Assembly: GCA_025808875.1 (NCBI GenBank)
Contig: CP075528.1
Span: forward strand, 4,152,473-4,216,472
From: Enhydrobacter sp.
GTDB taxonomy: Bacteria > Pseudomonadota > Alphaproteobacteria > Reyranellales > Reyranellaceae
Length of the DNA stretch: 64,000 bases
Direction: 5' to 3'
Shown: piece by piece, positions 1 to 9,245 of the stretch
Position numbering within the stretch: the first letter of the stretch is position 1
Layout of the letters: every line of letters starts with the position of its first letter
Program-made: the position numbers and the translations under genes
The notes under the pieces: model-generated
Databases searched by the model: none
What the model saw: the letters and a program-made list of their open reading frames with translations, nothing else
Told to the model about the DNA's origin: nothing

Positions 1-2
1 TT

Positions 3-968
3 GCCCATGAATTGTTCGGCCAGGCGGCACGCACGGGGTTCTGCTACTGGGCGACCGATCCGTGCGACAATCCCGACTACGACCGCTTTCTCGTCGACTA
101 CTACCAGGTCACCGGGGCGTTGCCGCAGACCACCACCGCGGCGCCACTCAAGAACCTCGACTTGACTCGCCGTGTTCTGGCGCTGTTCGACAAGTACCGT
201 ACGGTGACCAACCGTTTCTCGGTCCTGACCACCAGGCAACTCAACCAGATTCACGCCACCTTCTCGCCCGAAGAGCTGATGGGCGTCGAGTTGGTGATGC
301 AGAGCAAGGACTCCTTCACGGCGAAGGCCGACGCCGGCCGGGCGCGCGACCGCAAGGCAACGCTGCGAGCGTCGGGCAAGGACGACAAGATCTCCTTGCT
401 CGAGGTCGACCACACGACGATCGCCTGCGTCTCGGGATTCCTGGTCAGCATGATGCGCGGACGCATCCAGCTGGTCACGCCGGTGCCCGGCAGCAAGCGA
501 TGGCCGCTCGGGTACCGCATTGTTGCCGAGCGTTCCTTCAAGACCATCGAGGAGTTCCGCGCCGGCGTTGAAAGCATCATCGACGAGCACATGCAACCGT
601 GCCTGCCGGCCGACCAGCCAGTTCGCTTCCGCGCCGACCTCGTCTACGAGCCCGGCGAAGGCCAGTTCAAGCTTCGGTCGCGGCGCGTCGAGCACCGTAT
701 CCGCGACCTCGCGGCGCGACAGTCGGTGGGCGAGTTGATCGCTGGTGGTTCGCTGACGGCGCCCGAATTGATCGCTCGGGCGGCGACCGACGGCAGCGAG
801 GTTCTCGCCGTTGCGGACCTGCTCGACCAACTCTTCGAAGCCGGCGTGATCGAGGAGGATCTCGATGATCGCTTCGCCGGCCAGCGCAACGAGGGGCTCG
901 AGATGCGCGCCGAAGCCCAGCGGCAGGCGGTCGAGCGCATGAGCATCCCGCATGTCCAACCAGCCTGA
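3..968 (+). CDS. PoyD-like radical SAM RiPP peptide epimerase, C-terminal part (5' truncated by window)
   Basis: The frame is open to the left edge, so this is the C-terminal 321 codons of a longer protein. The part seen lacks the radical SAM cysteine motif, which would lie upstream. The segment reading GFCYWATDPCDNPDYDRFLV, followed by a stretch rich in LPQTTT and by NRFSVLT, matches what I recall of the RiPP maturation amino-acid epimerase family (PoyD type), which converts L- to D-residues in a precursor peptide. The last 70 residues look like a small winged-helix module. The next gene starts 17 bp before this stop, so the two are translationally coupled. The family call comes from recognition of conserved segments and from context, not from an alignment. 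Confidence 0.68.
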   Translation, partial: AHELFGQAARTGFCYWATDPCDNPDYDRFLVDYYQVTGALPQTTTAAPLKNLDLTRRVLALFDKYRTVTNRFSVLTTRQLNQIHATFSPEELMGVELVMQSKDSFTAKADAGRARDRKATLRASGKDDKISLLEVDHTTIACVSGFLVSMMRGRIQLVTPVPGSKRWPLGYRIVAERSFKTIEEFRAGVESIIDEHMQPCLPADQPVRFRADLVYEPGEGQFKLRSRRVEHRIRDLAARQSVGELIAGGSLTAPELIARAATDGSEVLAVADLLDQLFEAGVIEEDLDDRFAGQRNEGLEMRAEAQRQAVERMSIPHVQPA

Positions 969-2979
969 GGCGACGGGACGAGACGAAGCTCCACCGCGGA
1001 CGGACGGGGTGCCGGTCGCAACTCCCGTCGTGCTGGTCAACATGCCGCTTACCGCGGTCGAACGGCCATCCCTCGCGCTCGGGCTGCTGAAGGCGCTGCT
1101 CACTCGCGACGGACTGCAGTCGAGAGTCATTCACTCCAATATGTGGTTCCTCGAGTATGTCGGTATTGCCGACTATCACGTGCTGGAGAGCGCTCTGCCC
1201 GAGGAGGGCGTCGTCGACTGGTTGTTCGGCGCCGTGGCTTTTCCCGACTTCAGGCCAGACGCGGATCTGTTCCTGAACGAGTACTTTCGGCGCAATCCGA
1301 TGTACAGCGACCGCGCGGACGAACTGCGCGCGACTTTCAAGAAGCTGCGCGCGCGCATGATCGAGTTCGTCGACTGGACGATCGACAAGATCCTGGTGCA
1401 TCGACCGCGCGTCGTCGGCTGCAGCTCGACTTTCAGCCAGCACGTGCCTTCACTGGCGCTCCTGCGGCGCCTGCGCGAACGCGCTCCGCATGTAGTCACG
1501 ATGATGGGAGGAGCCAACTGCGAGACCGTCATGGGACGTGCCACGCACGCGCGTTTTCCCTGGGTCGACTACGTCGTGTCCGGCGAGGCCGACGGGCTGG
1601 TCACGACCCTGGTACGGGACATTCTGGCGCGCGGCCGCGACATTCCCCTCGATGCGTTGCCGTTCGGCGTCTTCGGGCCGCCGCACCGCGCTGCCGGCTA
1701 TCCGTCGACCACGACGGGCGACTTCGTGCCTCGTGCCGTCATGGAGGACATGCGGGATCTGCCGCTGCCGGATTTTTCGGATTACTTTGCCGAGCTGCGA
1801 GAGTCGCTGTTTGCCGACCGTATCTGGCCGGGTCTGCCCATGGAGTTTTCGCGGGGCTGCTGGTGGGGCGAGCGCAGTCACTGCACTTTCTGCGGCCTCA
1901 ACGGCGGCCAAATGAGCTTTCGCCAGAAGCCGGCGGAGAAGGCTGCGGGCGAGATGATCGAGATGTCGCGACGCTATGGCTCGCGGCGAATCGAGGCCGT
2001 CGACAACATCCTGGCGCTCGACTACGTCGACAAGACTCTGCCCGAGCTCGCCGCGATGACTGACAAGCTCAACGTCTTCTTCGAAGTGAAGGCGAACCTC
2101 AAGCGCCACGAGGTCGAGAAGCTCGCGGCTGCGGGAGTACGGTGGATCCAACCCGGCATCGAGAGCCTGGATACGCGAGTGCTCAAATTGATGGGCAAGG
2201 GCGTCACGGCGGCACACAATGTCCAGCTTCTCAAGTGGTGCCGCCAGAACGGCGTCAGGGTGAGCTGGAGCGTGCTGTGGGGATTCCCGGGCGAGAGCGA
2301 CGAATGGTACGCCGAGATGGCTCCGTGGCTCGGGCACCTGCATCACCTGCAGCCTGGCCGCGCGGTCCGATTGCGATACCAAAGATACAGCCCCTATCAT
2401 CAGAACCCGCAGAAATACGGGCTGAAACTTCGTGCCGCGCAGCCCTACCGCTATGTCTATCCGCTGAGCGAGTCGGAGCTGGACGACCAAGTCTACTATT
2501 TCGAGGATTCTCCGCAGACCGACGCGGGCGGCCACCTCGCCGGACGCGACCCCACGCGGCGACCCGGCTTGCATGCGGTGGCCAAGGGGCTCGATGGCTG
2601 GCTGAAGGCCTGGTATGCGCCTCATCTGCCGATGCTCTCGATGCGGCATGCAGGCAGTTCGCTATTGGTTAACGACACCCGGGCGCTTGCGATCGCCCCT
2701 CACCATCAACTCGCCGGCGCGCATCGAGAGGTCATGCTTGCCGCCGACGAAGGCATGCCGGAAGCGCGCATCTGCGCCAGCATTTCGAAGGCAGGCTTCG
2801 GCGCCAAAGAGATCGACACGGCCATCGGCGATCTGCTCGACGCCAAGTTGCTGTTGCGCATGGACCAGCGTTTGGTTGGCTTGGCGCTGTGGTATCCTCA
2901 TGTTCCGATGCCGGCGCCAACCGCCTTCCCGGGTGGATACTTCGACCGGCGGAACGAACCCTTGTTGGCGGCGGCATAG
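952..2979 (+). CDS. RiPP maturation B12-type radical SAM protein (C-methyltransferase-like)
   Basis: This 675-residue protein has an N-terminal cobalamin-binding-like Rossmann region (about 25-250). It includes VNMPLTAVERPSLALG near residue 30 and a GGANCE motif, both hallmarks of the RiPP radical SAM 1 family that contains PoyB/PoyC C-methyltransferases. The 4Fe-4S cluster cysteines are C303, C311 and C314, in a CX7CX2C pattern rather than CX3CX2C. The radical SAM barrel follows to about residue 530, then a C-terminal helical/winged-helix region that may bind the leader peptide. The gene overlaps the epimerase and is followed 67 bp later by the export genes. The likely role is methylation of unactivated carbons in a peptide exported by the downstream system; the exact chemistry is inferred. 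Confidence 0.85.
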   Translation: MSNQPEATGRDEAPPRTDGVPVATPVVLVNMPLTAVERPSLALGLLKALLTRDGLQSRVIHSNMWFLEYVGIADYHVLESALPEEGVVDWLFGAVAFPDFRPDADLFLNEYFRRNPMYSDRADELRATFKKLRARMIEFVDWTIDKILVHRPRVVGCSSTFSQHVPSLALLRRLRERAPHVVTMMGGANCETVMGRATHARFPWVDYVVSGEADGLVTTLVRDILARGRDIPLDALPFGVFGPPHRAAGYPSTTTGDFVPRAVMEDMRDLPLPDFSDYFAELRESLFADRIWPGLPMEFSRGCWWGERSHCTFCGLNGGQMSFRQKPAEKAAGEMIEMSRRYGSRRIEAVDNILALDYVDKTLPELAAMTDKLNVFFEVKANLKRHEVEKLAAAGVRWIQPGIESLDTRVLKLMGKGVTAAHNVQLLKWCRQNGVRVSWSVLWGFPGESDEWYAEMAPWLGHLHHLQPGRAVRLRYQRYSPYHQNPQKYGLKLRAAQPYRYVYPLSESELDDQVYYFEDSPQTDAGGHLAGRDPTRRPGLHAVAKGLDGWLKAWYAPHLPMLSMRHAGSSLLVNDTRALAIAPHHQLAGAHREVMLAADEGMPEARICASISKAGFGAKEIDTAIGDLLDAKLLLRMDQRLVGLALWYPHVPMPAPTAFPGGYFDRRNEPLLAAA

Positions 2980-3046
2980 AATACTCGCATGCTAGGCTCT
3001 CACTTGATTGCTTTGGCCGCGCATGCTCGAGCATCTTGGGGGTGCC

Positions 3047-4309
3047 ATGGCGAATGTCGAGACCAAGAGTCCGACCGACGGACGGACAATTCGCGATCCG
3101 GAGCATTTGAATGACGCCATCCGGCTGACTTCGCGGTCGACCTGGATCCTGCTGGGCGGCCTTTCGCTTTGCATGCTCGGCGTCATCATCTGGGGCTTTC
3201 TCGGGCGGCTCGATTTCCACGCCAAGGGGCCCGGCGTCATCCTCCTCGACGAAAGCGCGGTGGCCAACGTCGTCGCCCGTGCCGGCGGCACCGTGACCAA
3301 AATTCACGTCAAGACCGGCCAAGTCGTGGAGCTCGGCCAGGTATTGGTGAGCGTCAAGCTCGACGAGATCGAGGAGCGACGCGATCAGGCGGCCATTGCC
3401 CTCAAGGCGCAGCAGGACGAGTGGACCCGCTATCAGGCGACCTCCGCCAGCGATGTCAAACGGCGCCAGCAGGATCTCGACCAGGAGATCCGCTCGCTCA
3501 ATGCCAGCCTCGCCGAATCCGACAAGAGTCGGACCATGCTGGAGAAGCTCTATAACGATTACGTCACGCAGCTTCAGCGCGGCCTCGCCACCCGCGAGCA
3601 GGTGCAGCAGGCCTTCGATCGACTGAACAGCATGAGGCAGTCGATTCGCGAAATGACCGACAGGATATCGACCCAGAAGACGCAGCAAATCGAATTCGAG
3701 GACCAAGTCGCACGCAGCCTTGCCCAGATGCGCATGCAGGTGATCGACGCCGAGTCCCGCCTCAAGGATCTGCAGGTCCAGTTTGACGTCGGCTCCCAGA
3801 TCCGCAGTCCGGTCAACGGAACGGTAAGTGAACTCACGGTGCAAATGAACCAAACGGTGGCGAGCGGTATGAAACTGCTCGTCATCGAGTCGGGCTCCGG
3901 ACAGGCCCCGTTGATCGTGCACGCCTATTTGCCGATCGATCAAGGAAAGCGCGTCGAGGTCGGCATGCCCGTCCAGGTGAGCCCGTCATCGATCGACGAG
4001 CGCATCTACGGCTCGATCCGGGGTCAGGTCGCCAAGGTGAGCGCGCTGCCGATGTCGCGTGAAGGCCTGCAGGCCGTCCTGGGCGATCCCGCGCTGGTTG
4101 CGATGATGATGATTGGAGGAGCGCCGATCGAAGTGTTGATCTCGCTCGACCGCAGCCCAGACACGGCCGATGGTCTTGCCTGGACATCGCTGACCAGCCC
4201 GCCGACCGCAGTCACGCCCGGCGTGACCGCAGCGTCGCGCATCGTCGTCGACCGGGTGCGACCCATCAGCCTGATCCTGCCTATCGCGGAGACATGGACT
4301 CACCTGTGA
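3047..4309 (+). CDS. NHLP-system HlyD-family secretion adaptor
   Basis: A 420-residue periplasmic adaptor (membrane fusion protein) that should link the two ABC exporters downstream to an outer-membrane exit. There is a single transmembrane helix at about residues 33-53, then a biotinyl-lipoyl-like half (VVARAGGTVTKIHVKTGQVV), a long coiled coil at roughly 100-240, and the second lipoyl half (IRSPVNGTVSEL). The ATG at 3047 was chosen because a GGGGGT Shine-Dalgarno lies just upstream; an in-frame ATG at 3023 and a TTG at 3008 lack one. The 3' end overlaps the next gene by 16 bp. Family assignment (NHLP bacteriocin system secretion protein) rests on domain layout and gene order. Confidence 0.85.
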   Translation: MANVETKSPTDGRTIRDPEHLNDAIRLTSRSTWILLGGLSLCMLGVIIWGFLGRLDFHAKGPGVILLDESAVANVVARAGGTVTKIHVKTGQVVELGQVLVSVKLDEIEERRDQAAIALKAQQDEWTRYQATSASDVKRRQQDLDQEIRSLNASLAESDKSRTMLEKLYNDYVTQLQRGLATREQVQQAFDRLNSMRQSIREMTDRISTQKTQQIEFEDQVARSLAQMRMQVIDAESRLKDLQVQFDVGSQIRSPVNGTVSELTVQMNQTVASGMKLLVIESGSGQAPLIVHAYLPIDQGKRVEVGMPVQVSPSSIDERIYGSIRGQVAKVSALPMSREGLQAVLGDPALVAMMMIGGAPIEVLISLDRSPDTADGLAWTSLTSPPTAVTPGVTAASRIVVDRVRPISLILPIAETWTHL

Positions 4310-6489
4310 CCGACGAGTTCGCCGCGTCGGCGCCGCGTCAACGGCGGCGCCGGGCAGTCTCGACGCCGACCGTGCTCCAGATGGAGGCGGCGGAGTGCGG
4401 CGCGGCATCGCTCGCCATGATTCTGGGATACTACCGGCGCTTCGTGCCGCTCGACGAGCTGCGCCAGGCCTGCGGTGTGTCGCGCGACGGCGCGCGGGCG
4501 AGCTCGATCGTGCAGGCCGGCCGGCGCTACGGCCTCGAGGCCTCAGGCATGCAGGTCGACGTCGACGCCATCGATTCCATCGAAACCCCCTTCATCGCCT
4601 TCTGGTCCAACAACCACTTCATCGTCGTCGACGGCCCGATGGGCCGCGGCATTCGCATCAACGATCCGGTGTCGGGTCGACGGACCGTCAACCGCGAGGA
4701 GTTCGCCGAGCACTATTCGGGTATCGTCCTTCAGTTCAAGCCCGGTCCCGACTTCAAACCCGGCGGACAGCCGCAAGGGTTGCTGCGCACCCTGTTCGGA
4801 TGGACCGCCGGTTCGCAATCGGCATTGATCGTCATGGCGGTGACGACGCTGATGCTCACGGTGCCGGCGATCATGATGCCGGCATTGGTCAAGGTGTTCG
4901 TCGACGAGGTGCTGATCCGCGGCTTCGATACCTGGCTTTTCCCGATCGTCGTCGGACTGCTGTTCGCCATCCTGATGGGCGGCCTCGTCACCTGGCTGCA
5001 GCAGCGCGTGCTGATGCGGCTGCAGATGAAGCTCGCCGCCATCATCGGCTCGCGGTTCCTGTGGCATATCCTCCACCTGCCGATGTTGTTCTTCACGCAA
5101 CGGCAGAACGGCGACATCGTCAGCCGCGTCTACTCGGCAAACCAGCTCGCGGTGTTGATGGCCGGACCGTTGCCCAGCGCCGCCGCGCAGGCGGCCATGG
5201 TCGTGCTCTACGCCGTCGTCATGGCGTTCTATTGCTTGCCGCTCACGATCGCCGCTGTTCTGCTTTCGGTCGGCAACATCGTGATGACCACCGCGCTGCG
5301 CCGCCGTCTCAAGGACGGCAGCCTGATGTTGCTCACGACGAACTCCAAGATAGCAGCGGCATCGATGGCCGGCCTGCAGTCGATCGAGACCATAAAAGCC
5401 ATGGGAACGGAGTCCGACTTCTTCCGGATCTGGTCGGGCTATCAGGCGCGCAATGTCAACCAGTTCCAGACGCTGGGCCGTGCCTCTCAGTGGCTGAGCG
5501 CGACACCGACCTTCCTCGGCCATCTGACCAGCGCTGTCGTACTGGGCTATGGCGCCCTGCTCATCATGGATGGCGAGCTCACGATCGGCGGCCTGGTCGC
5601 ATTCCAAATGCTGCTCGGCAACTTCACGGAGCCGCTGCAGCAGATTGTCGGCCTCAATCCGCAGCTCCAGGAGGCCAAGGGTCATCTGACGCGACTCCAG
5701 GACGTGCTTGCTGCCAAGACCGACCCCTTGCTCGATGGCCAGCCGGCGGCGCCGGATTCTTCTCCCGAACTCACGGGCGCCATCGAACTCAAGGATGTCA
5801 GATTCACCTACGCGCCGTTCGATCCTCCAGTGCTACGCGATATCAATGTCCGGATCGAACCCGGCCAGCGCGTCGCGTTGGTCGGCGGCAGCGGCAGCGG
5901 CAAATCGACGTTGGTGCGCCTGATGCTCGGCCTTTTTCCGCCGACCTCCGGCCAGGTCCTGTACGATGGCCGGCCGCTCGCCGAAGTGCCGCGACGCGCC
6001 TTCACCTCCACGATCGCCTGGGTCGACCAGGACATCCGCCTGTTCGAGGGTTCGATCCACGACAACATCACGCTTTTCAACCGCTCGATCGGACCGGCCG
6101 CTGTTGCCAACGCCGCCAAGGATGCCTGCATCCACGACACCATTCTCGCCCGGCCGGGCGGCTACGCCGGGCCGGTGATCGAGGCCGGCGCGAACTTCAG
6201 CGGCGGCCAGCGCCAGCGTCTGGAGATCGCGCGCGCGCTCGCCCAGAACCCAGCGATCCTGGTGCTCGACGAAGCCACGGCGGCGCTCGATCCCTTGACG
6301 GAAGTGCAGATCGACCAGAACATCCGCCGTCGCGGCCTGACGTGCCTGATCGTGGCTCAGCGTCTCAGCACGATCCGCGACTGCGACCAGATCCTCGTCC
6401 TGCAGAACGGCGTCATCGTCGAGCGCGGCCGCCACGAGGAGCTGATGGCGATCAACGGTGCCTACGCCAAGCTGGTGAGCGCGGCATGA
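4294..6489 (+). CDS. NHLM-system ABC exporter with C39 leader peptidase
   Basis: A 731-residue peptidase-containing ABC transporter that would cut the precursor after its leader and export the core peptide. The C39 domain occupies residues 25-150, with catalytic C35 in EAAECGAASL, H108 in SNNHF and D124 in NDP. A six-helix membrane domain follows (about 165-440), then the nucleotide-binding domain: Walker A GGSGSGKST at 531-539, signature FSGGQ from 635, and Walker B with D659/E660. All catalytic residues are present, so both cleavage and ATP hydrolysis look intact. It overlaps the next gene through ATGA. Length and domains match the NHLM peptidase/ATP-binding family. Confidence 0.93.
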   Translation: MDSPVTDEFAASAPRQRRRRAVSTPTVLQMEAAECGAASLAMILGYYRRFVPLDELRQACGVSRDGARASSIVQAGRRYGLEASGMQVDVDAIDSIETPFIAFWSNNHFIVVDGPMGRGIRINDPVSGRRTVNREEFAEHYSGIVLQFKPGPDFKPGGQPQGLLRTLFGWTAGSQSALIVMAVTTLMLTVPAIMMPALVKVFVDEVLIRGFDTWLFPIVVGLLFAILMGGLVTWLQQRVLMRLQMKLAAIIGSRFLWHILHLPMLFFTQRQNGDIVSRVYSANQLAVLMAGPLPSAAAQAAMVVLYAVVMAFYCLPLTIAAVLLSVGNIVMTTALRRRLKDGSLMLLTTNSKIAAASMAGLQSIETIKAMGTESDFFRIWSGYQARNVNQFQTLGRASQWLSATPTFLGHLTSAVVLGYGALLIMDGELTIGGLVAFQMLLGNFTEPLQQIVGLNPQLQEAKGHLTRLQDVLAAKTDPLLDGQPAAPDSSPELTGAIELKDVRFTYAPFDPPVLRDINVRIEPGQRVALVGGSGSGKSTLVRLMLGLFPPTSGQVLYDGRPLAEVPRRAFTSTIAWVDQDIRLFEGSIHDNITLFNRSIGPAAVANAAKDACIHDTILARPGGYAGPVIEAGANFSGGQRQRLEIARALAQNPAILVLDEATAALDPLTEVQIDQNIRRRGLTCLIVAQRLSTIRDCDQILVLQNGVIVERGRHEELMAINGAYAKLVSAA

Positions 6490-9245
6490 GTCTGATCGAA
6501 ACCCTGGCCGGCGACGAGAAGGCGGTCGATGCCGTGCTCGAGAAAGGGTGGTCCGCACCCGCCTTGCCCTTGGCGAAGGCGCTCGACCTCATCGCGGCGC
6601 GACGGCTCGTCAACGGAAACGACGTGCTCGACGTGACTACCCGCGGTCGCGTGTGGCTCGTCTTGTCCGGTTCGGTGGACATTTTCCTCGTCGACGAGCA
6701 CGGGCGGACGGCGATCCTCTCGGTGTCTGCCGGCGGTCTGGTCGATTCCTTCGTCATGCCGGAAGCGGCACGCTTGCTGGGCGTGCCCACCGGCGAAGCC
6801 GAGATCGTGGAGACGACGCGGTCGGCCGTTCTCGGGCTTGTGTCGCGAGACGACGCCTCCGATGCGCTCGGCCAGGCGTGGCTCGGCTGGCGGCAGATTC
6901 TCGCGCAGATGCGGGGTGTCGAGCCGAAGGGCCTCGATGGCTGGCAGAGTTTCGAGGAGACCTGCGATCGCGAGGCCGCCGCCGCGCTCGCAGCAGCCAT
7001 CGCCCGGCGTCGACAGGCCCTCGCGGATCGCGCGCTCGACCTGGCAGCCGCCGAGCGCCGCGCGGAGCGCGACTTCGACCACGGCCTCGAGAGCATGATC
7101 GACCTGATCGGCGTCCAGGCCGGAAGCGAGCGCGAGGACCAGGTCGACACGGTGGCGGCGGCGGCGGAGCGGGTCATGCGCGCGCTGGGTGTCGGCGAGC
7201 TCTCGCTACGCGCCGACAGCGAGTATGGCGGCACCCTGACTGCCGCCGTGGAGCAGGTCGCCCAGGACAACCGCCTTCAATTCCGCGTTGTCGAACTGGT
7301 GGGCGACTGGTGGGAGCATGACGCAGGCCCCTTGCTCGTGACCTTGCGAAGCAACGGCGCCCCTTGCGCCATCGTGCCGGCCGGCAAGCGCTACGTCCTG
7401 CATGCCGGCGGCCGGGCGCGCCGGCTGTCCAAGGCGATCGCCGCGGAGGTCAACTCGACGGCGTTTTCCTTCTATGCGCCGTTTCACGACGAGAAGCTCA
7501 CCGCCTGGCGCATCCTCCGGTTTGGCCTGCAGCGCGGAAAGGGCGATGTCGTCACGGTCGGCCTCACATTGTTCCTTGCCGGCCTGTTCTCGCTGGTGAC
7601 GCCGATCGCCACCGGTTGGCTGATGGATCCGATCGTCCCCGACGCGGAACGCGGCCAAGCCGTGGTCATCATGAGTCTGTTGTTCCTGCTCGCCATCGGC
7701 ATGACTTCGTCCTTCATCGTGCAGTCGCTGGCCACGCTGAGGCTGGAGACGCTGGCCGACAATCGCGTCCAGGCGGCGGTCTGGATCAAGCTGCTCAATC
7801 TCAAGGCCCCGTTCTTCCGCAACTTCACCGCCGGCGATCTCGCCAACCGGGCCGACGGCATCAACGCCATGCGCAAGCTGATCAGCCAGTCGTCGACGAC
7901 CTTCGCTTCGGCCGGCATGAGCATGCTCTTCAGCCTGGCGCTGATGATCTACTACGAATGGCGCCTGGCGCTGCTGGTGTCGGTCTTCTCCGTCCTGTTC
8001 GTCGCGGTCGCCTATCTCGTCGGGCGGCGCGTACTGCACTACAATCTCCAGTCGCTCGAGTTCACCGGCAAGCTGCAGGGCACGGTGCTGCAGCTCCTGG
8101 CGTCGATCGCCAAGCTGCGCGTCGCCGGCGCCGAACGGCAGGCCTTTCTGCAGTGGCTCGGCGTCTACCGTGACAGCGTCGCAGTCAGCCTGCACCAGCG
8201 CCAGCTCAATAATCGGCTGACCGTCCTACGCTCTGCCTTCGGTCCGTTGCTGACGGGCGCCGTGCTCGTGCTGCTCGGCGTCCACAGCGGCGAGCTCTTC
8301 TCCTTCTTCCATCAGGTCAGCAAACCCGAGGCGCATGTCCGGCTCATGTCGACGGCCGACTTTGTGAGCTTCAACGTGGCGCTCGGCCAGTTCGTCGCCG
8401 CCGTCATGAGCATGACACGGGCCGCGCTGATGCTGGTCATGTTGCAGCCCTACTACAAGCGCGTGCAGCCTATCCTCGAGGCCGAGGAGGAGCCGACCGG
8501 TCGCAGTGGACGCATCGTCAGGCTGGCGGGCGAGATCGAGCTGCGCGACGTGCGCTTCCGCTACGGGCCGATGATGCCGCTCGTCTTGCGCGGCCTGTCC
8601 CTGCGGGTGCCGGCAGGTTCCTTCGTCGCAGTCGTCGGCCCCTCGGGAGCCGGCAAGAGTTCGCTGGTCCGGCTGCTGCTGGGCTTCGAAGTGCCGGAGT
8701 CGGGCGATATCTACATTGACGGTACCGACATCCGCCTGATCGACCCACAGGACCTGCGCCGTCATCTCGGCGTGGTGCTGCAGAACGGACGCCTGCTCGC
8801 CGGATCGATCTACGACAACGTGTCGGCCGGCCTGCCGTACAGCCAGGACGAGGTGATGGAGGCCCTGCGCATCGCCGCCCTCGACGACGTCGTGAAGGCC
8901 CTGCCCATGGGGCTGCACACCAACATCGGCGACGGCGGGGTCACGTTCTCCGGCGGCCAGCGTCAGCGCCTGCTGATCGCCCGCGCCGTGATGCGCAACC
9001 CGCATGTGCTCATTCTCGACGAAGCCACCAGTGCGCTGGACAACGTGGCGCAGCGCAAGGTGGTGGAGAACCTGCGCGAACTAAAGTGCACGCAGTTCGT
9101 GATCGCCCAGCGCCTGTCGACGGTGGTCTCCGCCGACATCATCTACGTCGTCGACGAAGGCCGCGTTGTCGAGCACGGCTCGTACGCCGAACTGCTTGCC
9201 AAGGGCGGCCTGTTCAAGCAGCTCGCCGCACGCCAGCTGCTCTGA
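6486..9245 (+). CDS. NHLM-system second ABC exporter (no peptidase domain)
   Basis: A 919-residue partner exporter whose ATG lies in the ATGA overlap with the preceding stop. The first 110 residues resemble a cyclic-nucleotide-binding fold (GRVWLVLSGSVDIFLVDEHGR), followed by an alpha-helical, Arg/Ala-rich linker to about residue 230. There is no C39 cysteine. The membrane domain lies at roughly 330-620 and the ATPase domain at 680-919, with Walker A GPSGAGKSS at 718-726, FSGGQRQR and LDEATSALD. In NHLP/NHLM clusters this protein pairs with the peptidase-bearing exporter, probably as a heterodimer. What the N-terminal domain binds is unknown. An out-of-phase open frame extends into the upstream gene, but codon use and the ATGA junction support this start. 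Confidence 0.9.
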   Translation: MSLIETLAGDEKAVDAVLEKGWSAPALPLAKALDLIAARRLVNGNDVLDVTTRGRVWLVLSGSVDIFLVDEHGRTAILSVSAGGLVDSFVMPEAARLLGVPTGEAEIVETTRSAVLGLVSRDDASDALGQAWLGWRQILAQMRGVEPKGLDGWQSFEETCDREAAAALAAAIARRRQALADRALDLAAAERRAERDFDHGLESMIDLIGVQAGSEREDQVDTVAAAAERVMRALGVGELSLRADSEYGGTLTAAVEQVAQDNRLQFRVVELVGDWWEHDAGPLLVTLRSNGAPCAIVPAGKRYVLHAGGRARRLSKAIAAEVNSTAFSFYAPFHDEKLTAWRILRFGLQRGKGDVVTVGLTLFLAGLFSLVTPIATGWLMDPIVPDAERGQAVVIMSLLFLLAIGMTSSFIVQSLATLRLETLADNRVQAAVWIKLLNLKAPFFRNFTAGDLANRADGINAMRKLISQSSTTFASAGMSMLFSLALMIYYEWRLALLVSVFSVLFVAVAYLVGRRVLHYNLQSLEFTGKLQGTVLQLLASIAKLRVAGAERQAFLQWLGVYRDSVAVSLHQRQLNNRLTVLRSAFGPLLTGAVLVLLGVHSGELFSFFHQVSKPEAHVRLMSTADFVSFNVALGQFVAAVMSMTRAALMLVMLQPYYKRVQPILEAEEEPTGRSGRIVRLAGEIELRDVRFRYGPMMPLVLRGLSLRVPAGSFVAVVGPSGAGKSSLVRLLLGFEVPESGDIYIDGTDIRLIDPQDLRRHLGVVLQNGRLLAGSIYDNVSAGLPYSQDEVMEALRIAALDDVVKALPMGLHTNIGDGGVTFSGGQRQRLLIARAVMRNPHVLILDEATSALDNVAQRKVVENLRELKCTQFVIAQRLSTVVSADIIYVVDEGRVVEHGSYAELLAKGGLFKQLAARQLL

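Noticed and set aside
2980..3046. Possible RiPP precursor peptide between the radical SAM and adaptor genes
   Set aside because: Only 67 bp and no leader-like sequence; a precursor must be outside the window.
4395..6485. Long open frame that extends the second ABC exporter upstream by about 700 codons
   Set aside because: It is out of phase with the peptidase-containing exporter, is Arg/His/Pro-rich, and the true start is the ATGA at 6486. A GC-rich shadow frame.
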